Below the pieces are notes generated by a model, which worked only from the letters and a program-made list of their open reading frames with translations, did no database searches and was not told the DNA's origin. Positions 1 through 11,400 of a stretch of 64,000 bases of DNA are shown here, one piece after another. The position numbers and the translations under genes were made by a program. Positions within the stretch are counted from its first letter, which is position 1. The number at the start of each line of letters is the position of its first letter. This stretch comes from Symsagittifera roscoffensis (taxonomy: Eukaryota; Xenacoelomorpha; Acoela; Convolutidae), in contig NC_087066.1 of NCBI RefSeq assembly GCF_963678635.1, positions 65,819,277-65,883,276 of the forward strand, given 5' to 3'.

Positions 1-3000
1 CAGCAGCTTTTTATTTTTTCATGCACCTTAGACAACTAAGTGCAATGGTAAAACCTGGTATTTAAGAACCGGAAAACACTGGTAATTCTTTGAAAACAAA
101 CTTGGATACTTTTTTTTCTAATTGGGAGTACCTTTTTTTGTAGCGTTGACAAAACATAAGAAAAAACACCAGGTTTTATCTATTAAAAACGATGATTGGA
201 AAACAAACTAACCTGACTTTCATGTTAATTGCAGCAATGAAGTGCAGGTTTTTTTATTACAAGAATTAAATCATAAAAAGCTCAATATGGAAATCAATTT
301 TAAAAAGTAATCTAATAAACCTCAAAAATAGAGGTATCAATTTTATACTTGAACAACTTCGATTCTCTAATTGTCACAGAACCTTAAAGAAACAAAATAC
401 AGATAAACAAACATTTCAAAATTGTGATAAAATAGAAAGCATTAAATTAATTTTTAAAAAATATATAAAAAATTAGTAGAAAGATAATGAAAAGTCCACA
501 AAACAATTTAGCAAAAATTACGAAATGTGAGTTTATTAATTGTACTTCACTGTCATCAGTTTTTCTTATGGCTGTTTTCAAATATATCCGCAAACTTCAA
601 AAATAACAAAAATATTCTAGTTAGAAAGAAAAAAATAAAAACAGACATAAAACACTCTAGAATTTTTTTCGAAAACCAAAAACTACCGATACTTGAAGGC
701 TATGCAATGATAAGCTTCCAATAGAAAAATGGCTGAAAAAGCTATAACGAATTAAATAGGACAATATGCAAAACATTGAATTCAGAGACACATTCCTTAA
801 CATTGAACCAATATAGTAAACAACCCTAATTTACTGAAGTTAACCAGCAATCAGGAAAATCTCTTTCTTTTTGTTAACTTTATCAATTTTAGTTTGAATT
901 TATTTACTTAAATAACTCCGATATTAGTCTATCCAGTGTAGAAAGAATAATGTTTGCCCGGCAAACTTACGCCCTATGTTTAATCAATTTTTTTTTCATG
1001 AATCGATTTTCTTTTTCATAAAGGCCGATAATCCAGAAACAAAAAAAATTAATGTTTTGAGTACAAGGAGGTATCTTTGATTGTTAAAAGTGGAGAAAAT
1101 AATAATTATTATTTGTGGATAATTTTGTCAACAGCATCAAAGTTGCTCTTTAGTTTATTGTAGACTTCTATTCAAAAAGATGCAGAGAAAATTTCTCCTT
1201 TTAGTTGCCTTGTGAACATGATGCAATCCTTTAACTTTTAACGAAAATTTATGACTGAGTTAATTTTTTGTACAAATGTGTTCACCCATTAAAAACCAAA
1301 AATATGCTAAAAAATACCACACATTTAATTCAGATCAGAACAGGTCATATTTCAGAAAATAACTGCATTTCACCTTATGTTTATCGTGAGTAATTTTTAT
1401 CATGCAATTTTCAGTGAATTTCAGTCACATTGCAAATTCTATAAGTTTTACCGATACAAAAGGTTCCTACTTTTAGAATGACAAACATATAGTTTTGATT
1501 AACTTTATTTTATAAATTAGGCATATGGCTTAAGTTATCATAATTCCCTATATCTCGTTTTTTTATTCTGTTCTTATTTTGATTGAACACAAAACGAAAA
1601 GATTTCAATGAACTTTTTTGTTTTGATTGATCGCCCAGCAAATATTTTCAAGATTGAACAAAGAACTGTTGAATAACCACACATTGTTTTTTCTTCAATC
1701 CAATAAATTAGTTTAAAAATGAACAGCTCAGAACAGAAACGCACCATTTCTATATTTATTAAACTGAAAAGCAAATTTTTCAATTCTTTGTCTGTCAAAA
1801 TTTTGTAAAAGGAAAAAAGCGCAACATAAATCTTGCGATTGCGACAGATTCAGAAGATTACAGGATGCTCCGCAGAGCTCGCAAGAACGATGGTAACATA
1901 CATTTCTGCTGCATGTTATTACGTCAGCGCAGACGCAAAAAGTGTGTTATCATTGTTATTTCGAGCTCTGTATGCATGACACTGTGTAATTGTTCGAATC
2001 AGTCACAAAAAAGTTGCGCAACCGAGCATTGAAAAATTTACTTTTATGCTTTACAATTTTTTCAACTAGTTTTTTGCTTGAAAGAAATCATACTGAAAAT
2101 TGTACAAAAAAAATTGTAAAGTTTGCGTTTCATTTCAATAGATATGTAACTAGTGCAATTCAATTCCGTTTTAATCTGATTGCATTTTTTTATGATTTCA
2201 ATTGATTGGAGTAAAAATTTAACTTCTGTGTGTCTTTAAACTGCGATTTGTTAATTCTTGAAAATGATTGCTTGGTGGTTATTCGAAAAAAAAACTTTAA
2301 TTAACAATTTTGTTTAAATCCTCAGCTGTGTGTTTATGTGATCCCAATGCTGTTTGAAATTTTGTTTGTGTTTTTACTTTTAATAAGCAGGAAAAACGTC
2401 TTATAAACAGGTTATTGGGATACTAAACTTAATACAAGACTCTGAATGATTAAATTCTATCATCAGAGGTAAAAGAGATAAATCACTAAAGCAAAAGGTT
2501 ACAGGATTTGAACAATTGCAAGTTTTGCTTAGCTCGGCTATTAATGTCTTTGAAAATTAAATAAAAATGAAAATTGCAGAACAATCACGTCTTGAACTTG
2601 ATTTATCTATTTCGTAATTTTTATCGACTGAAAGTTCTTAATATTTTTCGAATATGTGCTTTTGTTTCTAGTAAAACGGCTTTATTAGACTCTAACCATT
2701 AATCGGAAACAAACGTTCCACACTTTTTTCTCAAAAACGACATCGCTGTTCAAATGCTTTTCGATAACAAGTTTACTTGCCAAAAAAAATCGAACGAATC
2801 ATTAAAATTTGTTGTTTTCAGACGTCAATTTCTGATAACTTTCAATTTTATTATATTTTTTCTAAAAAATTTTTATGACTTCGTTTGGAGTTGTTTTCAA
2901 CACTTGCATATGTTGTCTCAAATATTGGAAAAAATTAAAGGTCTTTTTAAATTATGACAGCTCATCGGATTTAGTCGGAGACAATCTTTGAAAAGTTTAG

Positions 3001-3583
3001 ATTCTGCTGGTAAGACGACGTCCACTTGTTACAACCAAACCGAGGAAAAACCGGATAAAGTTAGTTTAAGTTACAGGTCTAACTTGAATAAAAATTTGTG
3101 CCCAGACTCAAAAACTTATCATTTTTAGTGCAAAAATTGCTTATATCAGTGAAAGTTGTTGAATTTGTAGGGTGAGAAAAATTCACTGAGTCGCAGAATA
3201 TAAACTTACAGGATAAACAAAAAGTGAAAATTCAAAAAAAATACAAAAATGGGTTAGTTGCAAGGAAAATGCTGTTAATTTCTGAATTATGGCTTGTTGT
3301 GAAATACGAGTATGGAAACGTTTTGCACATTATGGTTTATATGGGCAAAAACAGTTGTACAAAACTTTAACACAGGTAAAACTTTTCATGAAAAATAAAG
3401 TGTTGCATCATGTCCACTAAAAGGAGAAATTTTTTTCTACAATTTTTTTGATTAATTATCTACAAAACATTAACGAGAAAAATTGATGCTGACGACAAAA
3501 ATTATTTAAAGAAAAGTTTTAGTAGTTTCCGTCCCTTTTACCGTTCATTGAAGCTAAAAATATCAATTTTTCCCGTTTCTGTT
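1..3583. other. AT-rich non-coding DNA, no gene recognised
   Basis: This stretch is strongly AT-rich with many A and T runs. The short open frames in it are of low complexity and match no family I recognise. I see no convincing splice-bounded exon, RNA gene or transposon coding region. It could be intergenic DNA or an intron of the coiled-coil gene to its right. Confidence 0.5.
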
Positions 3584-3739
3584 TTATCGGCCTCCAACAA
3601 AAAAATCGTTTTCGTATAAAAAACCTTCGTGCAAAAAAGCACTCGGTTGTTCTTCTGAAATATGCAAGTCAGCAGCTAGTCGCCGGAATAAAAACAGATT
3701 CGAATGTGGTGAATCTGAATTTTGTCCAAGTTTGAAATT
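3584..3739 (-). CDS. possible terminal exon of an unknown gene
   Basis: Reading leftward, an acceptor-like TTCAG precedes an open frame that ends in a TAA stop at 3584. It would encode about 51 residues, including the stretch RRLAADLHISEEQPSAFLHE. Its composition is less biased than the surrounding AT-rich frames, which is why it is listed. I recognise no family. It could be the last exon of the gene starting at 7038, but exon 1 ends in phase 0 and this acceptor needs a 1-base overhang, so at least one unseen exon would be required. It may equally be a chance open frame. Confidence 0.2.
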   Translation of the reverse strand, partial: NFKLGQNSDSPHSNLFLFRRLAADLHISEEQPSAFLHEGFLYENDFFVGGR

Positions 3740-5403
3740 AGAAAGCACGCACACCCTCATAGATATTAGGAGCAACACATTTTTCTACGATTTTTTATTT
3801 TTATGTTAAGTAAAAAAAAAGCTTAGATAGTGAATTGATTCGCCTGACTTTTCAGATTTAAGCCTCCCCAAAAAACACTCAAGACCACAAAAATTAGTTA
3901 AGTAGCTTCGAACTTTTGCATTTGCTTTTAGCTGACACATCATTGAAAAAAAAATATTTTTTTTGTAAATTGATGAAATGAAAGTAACCTTCTTTAATTT
4001 GTTTTAACTGATTTTCATCAGAGTATACCAAAACTATTGCGCAAAAAGTTAAGTATGGTGTACTAAGTTTCCGTTTCTACAAAATTTTGATCGCTTGCAA
4101 CAATTTTTGAACTATGAATTCAAATCAGAAGTTTTTGTAGGTATGTTGATCATTTTTCAATATTATCAAAAATTCGATCAACCATAAAATTTTAAGATGT
4201 TCTAAGCTTAGACAACTCTATTTCAATGTTCAATGTGTTACTAATATATCAAAGCAGCATTCACAATACTTTGGAGAAATACTTAAAATCAGCTACTTTT
4301 TTCTTTACAATCATTCAAAAAAATGACTCCAATTGCATGTTTAAAATTTGAGTGTTCGAAATTTTTCGACATCTCATTGAGTCTCTTATGATACCGAACA
4401 AAATTTAAGAAGTATTTTTTTCTGTGTATATACATTTTTCTTTGTTTTTTTTTCTGTGATTTTAAATTATATATATCGTTTTTATATATTTAATACCAAT
4501 TTTTACAAACATGTAATTGTGTTCTTTTATTAACAAGGTTAAACAAAATATGCTGTATATTAAAATTCAAAAATTTCAAAACAACAAATAAGATTATTTC
4601 AATCAAGGTTGGCTCCATAGATTATTAAAATAAGTAACTACAAGGTAAATGTGAAAGTTATATTACACATACATAACTTATTACCTGCAATGTTTTTGTT
4701 CGCGGATACTTCTTCATTTTAAAGTATCTCAGGAAGTAGCTCAGGAATTTCGAGTATATATTTTGACTTATTTTTCATCATTCTCAAGTGCTCAGGTAGG
4801 ACGTTCCATTTCTTAGAACATATCCAAGCAATCAAAAACTCTGATGAAAACTTCCAAAAACCTGTTCAGTAATTATTTTGAGCCGAGTAAATTTTGCTAA
4901 ACAAATTGCAATATAGAATTTTCCGTAAAAAATGTCAACAATTTTTGTCTTCATGTTTTGTCTAGAACAAACACAATTTGAGAAAAAAGCGTTTTATATT
5001 TCAATTTATTTTTGTTTTATACGGATAATTTAAACCAGTACTGTAGTGTGAGTACAAAAAGGGCCACGTAATTTTTGCGGTTTTGTTAGTCAATTAGTCT
5101 CACTTTTGAAGCGAAGTTTTTTGGTCCGGATTGTGGAAATTTCGCCATAATAATTTTCTTTAAACCCACATTTTCCCATTTTGATCAAAAACCTCACCTT
5201 ATTAGGAAAAAATCTCATCAGAACTCTAGCACAAAACATAACTATTGCAACAAATATCCAGAGAAAGCAATAAAACCAACAAAGATTATAGTTTTAATCA
5301 ATACTGGATTTTTCCACCCTTATGAAATACTTTTTTTCCAATTTGAAAAACTTCTAAAAAAACTATGATTGACAGTTTTTGATTGAATTGACTCAATTTG
5401 AGA
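3740..5403. other. AT-rich non-coding DNA
   Basis: No gene, RNA or transposon coding region is visible. A weak donor-like site near 4685 on the minus strand has short open frames before it, but no acceptor closes an exon there. Confidence 0.45.
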
Positions 5404-5835
5404 GACAGTGGCGAAGTGCAGCTCGCATACACAATGCACAAGAAAAAATATGAACGATAACGCTACTGTGAAAAACAGAATTAGTAAAACATTGAGTCTA
5501 CAAAATTTCTTGAGTGACGCAGGCCAATTATGAGTCTACATAATTGCTAACTGACGCAAGCCAATTATGACGCATTAGCAGTACCAGTCAATTTGAGAAT
5601 AAAAAAAAATTTACCAACAAGCCTCAATTTATAGAGCGGACGCATTCTAACTAGCATGCGAAAAAGTTCATAATAATCATCCGAACCTGTCCAGGTTGAA
5701 ACCCTCTATTTTGTTGCGGGTCTCCTTCCCTACATGTACGCCACAGCTCCATGATACTTTGAAGCTAAGGCGCTATTTGTAAATTAATAGTCTGTGTTAA
5801 AATCCTTAGCATTGGCCGTACTTAATAGCTGGTTA
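5404..5835 (-). repeat. tRNA-related repeat (SINE-like), copy 1
   Basis: This segment matches 43596-44030 closely in order and content, including a shared block that ends in TTAGCATTGG and CTTAATAGCTGGTTATT. On the minus strand, 5760-5685 resembles a decayed tRNA, with a B-box-like element corresponding to GGTTCGAACC in the sister copy (here GGTTTCAACC). It is therefore best read as a tRNA-derived element. An R1 repeat abuts its right end directly. Confidence 0.65.
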
Positions 5836-6360
5836 TTGTTCCGACTTTCGATACGAAAGTAACGGAATATTTGTGCTCGGGGTGGGTTTTTTTCTTCAGA
5901 CAAATTTCGACTTTTTAACTAGCCGTTTTTGACGAAAATTTTTTATATCATTCGAAAGCTATTGTTGTCCTGAGCTTGAACTTGAAAAGATATTTCACCT
6001 GTGATCATTTTTCGTAAAGTTATGGGGGTTTAAATATTGCCATTTTGGCCAATTTGGGACAATTAACGCGCGATAAATTTCGCGCTATGAACGCGTAAGC
6101 GAGATTTAATCCGTCTTAGAAATCGTTCCAAATTGGTTCAAGGAAGCTTATATGCCTTAATTGATTTGTTTATGGCGCAAATCTATCACTTTGTACTTAT
6201 GACGTGTGCGGGGATGTTTTTACATAAAATCTCAAATTTTTTTAAAATATTTTTTAATTTTTTTTATTACATTGAAATTTTTCATCTTATTAATGCTCCA
6301 TAGACCTTAAAAGGCAGTCGGAACTTTCAGGGCTTCGCCCTGATACGAGCAGTCTTGTTG
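5836..6360 (+). repeat. R1 repeat, full-length copy (about 525 bp)
   Basis: The element starts TTGTTCCGACTTTCGATACG and ends GAGCAGTCTTGTT. A second copy of the same length and orientation lies at 20167-20695, and inverted copies lie at 8549-9030 and 14775-15205. Near the left end is a short palindrome, ACTTTCG-ATA-CGAAAGT; near the right end is AGTCGGAA, the complement of the left-end TTCCGACT. It has no coding capacity, so a non-autonomous mobile element is the likely explanation. The transposon class is unknown. Confidence 0.7.
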
Positions 6361-6828
6361 ATCTTATGCACATACTGCAATAAAAGACCACTTTCAAAAT
6401 AAACACTAATATTTGCGACTTAGATTGGAAAAAAGAGAATTCATTCACACAAGCATTGCTTCTGTAAAAACTGGAATAATATGTTAAAAAATCGCAGGTA
6501 CTCTGAGAATTAAACTCCATTTTTGAAATTAGAATTCGATCCCGCATTTTTCGCAACCTCTACGCTTTTGCAACGCAAAAGTGAAGTTTTCCTTCTTTCT
6601 TTTAAAAATTGAATTGAATTTAAAAGCAAATGAAAATTCAAACCGCGAAAAAAGGCTCATCGCGACTTATATAAGAGTCTGAACTGAGTTCATCGACTCT
6701 TAAGCAGTGCCATGTTTTTTCTAGACAAAATTTTGATTCTACTCATTTGTTCCAATCCAAATAACGAAACATTATTCCAGAAACCATAACCCCTATCTTG
6801 ATCCGGTACGTATATGATAACATTTCAC

Positions 6829-7038
6829 CTGTATTTTATCGGAAATATATTTTTTCAGCTCCTCATTTGACCTGATCAGGTCTTTGTTTTGACCTTTCAG
6901 GACTTCCATTTCCGCGTGCAGTTTTTCACTTTGCTTCTGATAATTCATGTGACTAGTGGAGAACTGTTCCAACACTTGTTTGCACTCTTGGAAGTAGTTC
7001 TTGATATTATTCGCATCATTTTCAGTATTCGACGCCAT
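6829..7038 (-). CDS. first coding exon of a coiled-coil protein (partial gene)
   Basis: The frame starts at an ATG (MASNTENDANN) and runs exactly 70 codons to a strong donor, CAG|GTGAAATG, ending in phase 0. The peptide is charged and heptad-like from about residue 15 to 68 (for example EKLHAEMEVLKGQNKDLIRS), which predicts a coiled coil. Composition and codon use look like real protein, unlike the neighbouring open frames. I do not recognise the family; small coiled-coil adaptors or cytoskeletal subunits are possible. Later exons should lie to the left (below 6829), but I could not find any with confidence. The gene would be on the same strand as, and downstream of, the SLC17 gene. Confidence 0.55.
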
Positions 7039-8164
7039 TCTTGACTGCCGTTAAGTAATTCTGAAGTTTTTATGGGTTACTTTACACATACTAGCAACTC
7101 GCATCAATCAATTACAAGATTATTACTTTTGAAAGGATGAAACCAACCTTTTGAGAACCGAATTGCTTGGCACAGCTTAGCTGAAACTTGGTATTGGGGC
7201 AACTAGATTGAGCAATTAGGTAGGCAACTTTAGCAATTTGGGCAACAGCTAGGTCGCTTTTAAACGTACAATAATTTGTTAGTAAATTAAAATGAAAATG
7301 ATTCATTTCAAGAAATCCCCGAGAGGCTTATTTCCAGCTTTTGCTTTCAGTATATTCCTAGTTTTCTTTATTTCTATATGGGCTACACCTCCCTCTGATG
7401 CAATTTTCTCGCAATCTCATAAAAAAAAGTATAATTGCATAATTGAACTCTTTATTATTTGTATTTAAACCTAATCAATTTAATACAAATAAAACATAGC
7501 CAATCGAGATTGGAAAAGGGTAATGAACGCAAGTAAACAAAAACACTGACTTCGTTGAAAAATCTCAACTTTCGACTTTCAAAGAAAAAAGTAGATGCCC
7601 TTTAAGCTCTTCGAATTTCTAGAACGATTTATGATTGACGATTTTTTGACCCAACTAGAACGATTTATGATTAACCCAACTTGAGAAAACTGGATCAACA
7701 GGTAAAGTTTTTATTCCGCTGTAAATCTAAAAATTAAATTCCGCTTTCGAAACTAGAAATCGTTCACGAATTTTGGCGCCATTTGAACGTTCCTATTTGT
7801 AGAGTGCTATTGGTGTCACTTTCAGCAGATGAATTTCAATTGAACTCAAAAATTGCATATATATCTAAGTGCATCAATATTTTAAGACTCTTTCCTGAAA
7901 AAAATAACTACGTTCATTACTCTTAAAAATATTTATTTTTGATATTTATACAAATAAATACAAAGCACCGAGACTTGTCAAGCTTTTCTTAATTGAAGAT
8001 TCTGGGATCTACTTCAAAAACTCCTGCATCCCAACATGATTGTTGGCAATAAACATGTCAGTTTAAGCCAGCTAAGTAGCACACATTTCGAATCTAAACT
8101 TCAAGATTCACTGCAAACGGGCATTTTTAAAGTAGGTCACAATTTTTAAATTCTTCCAACTCAG
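7039..8164. other. intergenic spacer
   Basis: This lies between the coiled-coil exon and the SLC17 stop codon. It should contain the 3' untranslated region of the SLC17 gene on its right and the 5' region of the coiled-coil gene on its left. Nothing else is recognisable. Confidence 0.5.
7932..7937 (-). promoter_or_regulatory. candidate polyadenylation signal of the SLC17 gene
   Basis: Plus-strand TTTATT reads AATAAA on the minus strand, about 230 bases past the SLC17 stop codon. The distance is reasonable, but the region is AT-rich and chance matches are common. Confidence 0.3.
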
Positions 8165-8406
8165 TCACACTGTTTCAACCCGCTTTTTGAGCTTTGCATA
8201 AGATGATGATCCCTTCTGAGAAGACCAATTCTGTAATTCCCCAGAGGCGAAGAGAAAATAGAAAGTGCCTCCTAGCGCGTCCACTGCAGCTGTTATGTAG
8301 AAGTACTGCTGCCACAATACTCTGTCTCTAGGATTGGCTGAGGTCAACCAGGATGCCAGGGCAGGTGCAAGGAAACCAGACATGGTTGCGAATGTGTTAG
8401 TGATAC
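8165..8406 (-). CDS. SLC17A: SLC17 exon 9 (helices 11-12, stop)
   Basis: Acceptor TTTAG|GTATCAC. It opens with ITNTFATMSGF, a near-invariant family motif, then helix 12 (YFYITAAVDALGGTFYFLFA), then the typical ASGELQNW tail and a short lysine-rich C-terminus with a TGA stop. Confidence 0.94.
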
Positions 8407-11400
8407 CTAAATAGAAAATACGGTGATAAGACAAAGTATCCCATCCAAAAAATACCCTGCTAATATGTCCTAATGAACATGGTATCCCATACCACTTTAG
8501 CCAATCAACGTCAATTAAAAAAAAACCTTATTTGACTTACAAAGCATTAACAAGACTGCTCGTATCATTGCAAAGCCCTGAATGTTCCGACTGCGTTTTA
8601 ACTTCCATTAAGCAACTTAAAATAAAGTAACTGATGAAAATTTCAAAAAAGTAGCTTTTTAAAAACCATCCACCACACGCTATGTTAAGTATAATGTGAT
8701 ATATTTTGCATAGACCAAAGTATTCAATAGGCCAACGAAAATGCCTCCATCCAATTTCGAACAATTTCTAATAGGATTACACCTCAGCTTCCTTGAAGAA
8801 TGCACAAACATATCGCGCGTTAATTGTCCCAAATTGAGAACCTTTAAGCCCCCATGAGTTTACGAAAAACGATCACGGGTAAAAAATATCTTTTATTATT
8901 TGAGCTCAGAAAAACAGTACCTTTCGAATGACATTTTTAAATTCCGTCAAAAATTGCAAGTTAAAGAGTCGAAATTTGTCTGGAAAAAAACCAGCCCGAT
9001 CGCAAACATTCCTTCACTTTCTTCGAAAAACTATTTTGTAAAATATATTACTAATGAGCAGTGCTTGTGTCTATTCCACACATAAAATGTGCCTCAAATT
9101 AGCAGCAACATTTAATTTCAGACGTCAAATAGAGCTAATCGTAAATAATCTTTTCTAGAGATTAAATTTTGTTTTCCGAACTGTTAATGGAGTCATCAAA
9201 AATTTGATAAGGAAACAAAGCGAAGTTATATCATTACATTCACAGCTCTGTAACTTTCAAAATCATAATGACAACTTTTAACTACAGCAAAAACTCAACA
9301 GGGCAAAACGTTGCGTATCTTGAACAAAAGCATTCACTTAAAATCGTGACAAAAAGTTTACAATTCACTGGCACTGTGCACAAGGGCGTTCGCATAAGGT
9401 CACACTTATCACTTGCAACGAGATGAGTTCAAGGCCGTTCTTGTAAAAATAAGGCAGTTAGTTGGTTAGATGAACTAAACGGCAAAAAGGCAGTTAGTTT
9501 GTCAGCTGAGCGAAACAGCAAAATGTCAAATCAAACCAGTAAATAACGAGGTAATACCAGCTAGCATCAACACAATGGGCGGTTACCTGGTGTAGTGGTT
9601 TTATGAACAAACGGCCATTTCTCCATAACCGGCGAAGATTTGCCTTTTGTTTATATGATAGTGGTAAGAGGACAACGAATGTTTCATTAATCTCGAGGGC
9701 ATGGAAAACAAAAATGCTCTTCGCGACTATAGCAAAAACTTGGCTTATTGTGACGGATTGTAAATAGTGTATATATCAAGATTGCTGGCTATTATTACTC
9801 CTGAGTTAACGTTTTGCTTCAGGATTTATTACTGAAAAATGGATACTACTTTCGATTATCCGTTAATTTTATAAGTTCAAGGCTGCTTGTTTAAGTCAAT
9901 TACAGTTTTTTCTATTACAGTGACTCCAATAAGGCTAATCAGGGCTTGAATAAAACTGACGTTAGTGTAATCTTTCTTACTGCTAAGCAAAACGTTAACG
10001 CAGGGTGGACATTAAATGCCACCAATCTTGACATGCTATATGTACAATAGGTAGAATTGAGATATGCATATCCTGAAAATTATGTCAAAAAGCCATATTT
10101 TGCTGTGATCGCAAAAAGTATTTTCCATTTCTATGTCCCGAGAATAATAAATCACTCGCTGATCTTTGAAACTTATAGGCTAACAACTTTCTAGAGATAA
10201 TTAATCGTAATATCGCTACAAGTCTTTTTTGTTAACGTGTTCCTCGCAGGCTTCAATTCCTCAGTGGAGATATTTTATTTTGCGTGGGCTTCTTCCTGGG
10301 TTATCCGGTCTGCTGGGTTAATTTGGAGTGGGCTACCCCATCGCTGATAGAAAGATAAGGGACAAATTGTCGTAAAATCTGCAAATACAATTAACCAAAC
10401 CATGGTAAAAGTAACGACAAAAATGAAATCAGAAAGCCCTGTAAAAGCAAGAAAGCCCTATAAAATAAATCAGAAAAAGTAAAAAAAACGGCACTTGCTA
10501 ATTTACCATCACTAGCCAAAAATAAAGCAGCTACATATGCTATTAAATTGCCAATGCGATGCACCAAAAGTGGCACCAAATAAATATAGAAAAAATTTGC
10601 ATGTAATAAATTGGAAAGCATAAAGCCAAATTATGTATAAAATATGCATTTCAAAAAATGCGAGATAACTTGCAATCGAAAATTTAAAGAATCAAATTTT
10701 TTATTGTACTGTTGTTTAAAACATATTTTATATTTGGTTCACTTGATGAATTAAACACAGAGGAGAATTTGCACTTCGCATACACAATCAAAAATATGAC
10801 CGACAACGCTACTGGGGAGAAACTGAATGAGTAAAACTTTGAGTCGCATGACATTTTTAAACTCCGTCAAAAATTGCTAGTTAAAGAGTCGAAATTTCTC
10901 TGGAAAAAAAAACCAGCCCGATCGCAAATATTCCTTCACTTTCTTCGAAAGTCAGAAAACTATTTTGTAAAATATATTACTAATGAGCAGTGCTTATGTC
11001 TATTCCACACATAAAATGAGTCTCAAATTAGCAGCAACATTTAATTTCAGATGTCAAATAGAGCTATTCGTAAATACTCTTTTCTAGAGATTAAATTTTG
11101 TTTTCCGAACTGTTAATGGAGTCATCAAAAATTTGATAAGGAAACAAAGCGAAGTTATATCATTACATTCACAGCTCTGTAACTTTCAAAATCAAAATGA
11201 CAACTTTTAACTACAGCAAAAACTCAACAGGGCAAAACGTTGCGTATCTTGAACAAAAGCATTCACTTAAAATCGTGACAAAAAGTTTACAATTCACTGG
11301 CACTGTGCACAAGGGCGTTCGCATAAGGTCACACTTATCACTTGCAACGAGATGAGTTCAAGACCGTTGTAAAAATAAGGCAGTTAGTTGGTCAGCTGAA

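Noticed and set aside
4690-4800. Exon of the coiled-coil gene before a donor-like GCAG|GTAATA
   Set aside because: Stops lie in all frames upstream of it and no acceptor closes the segment.
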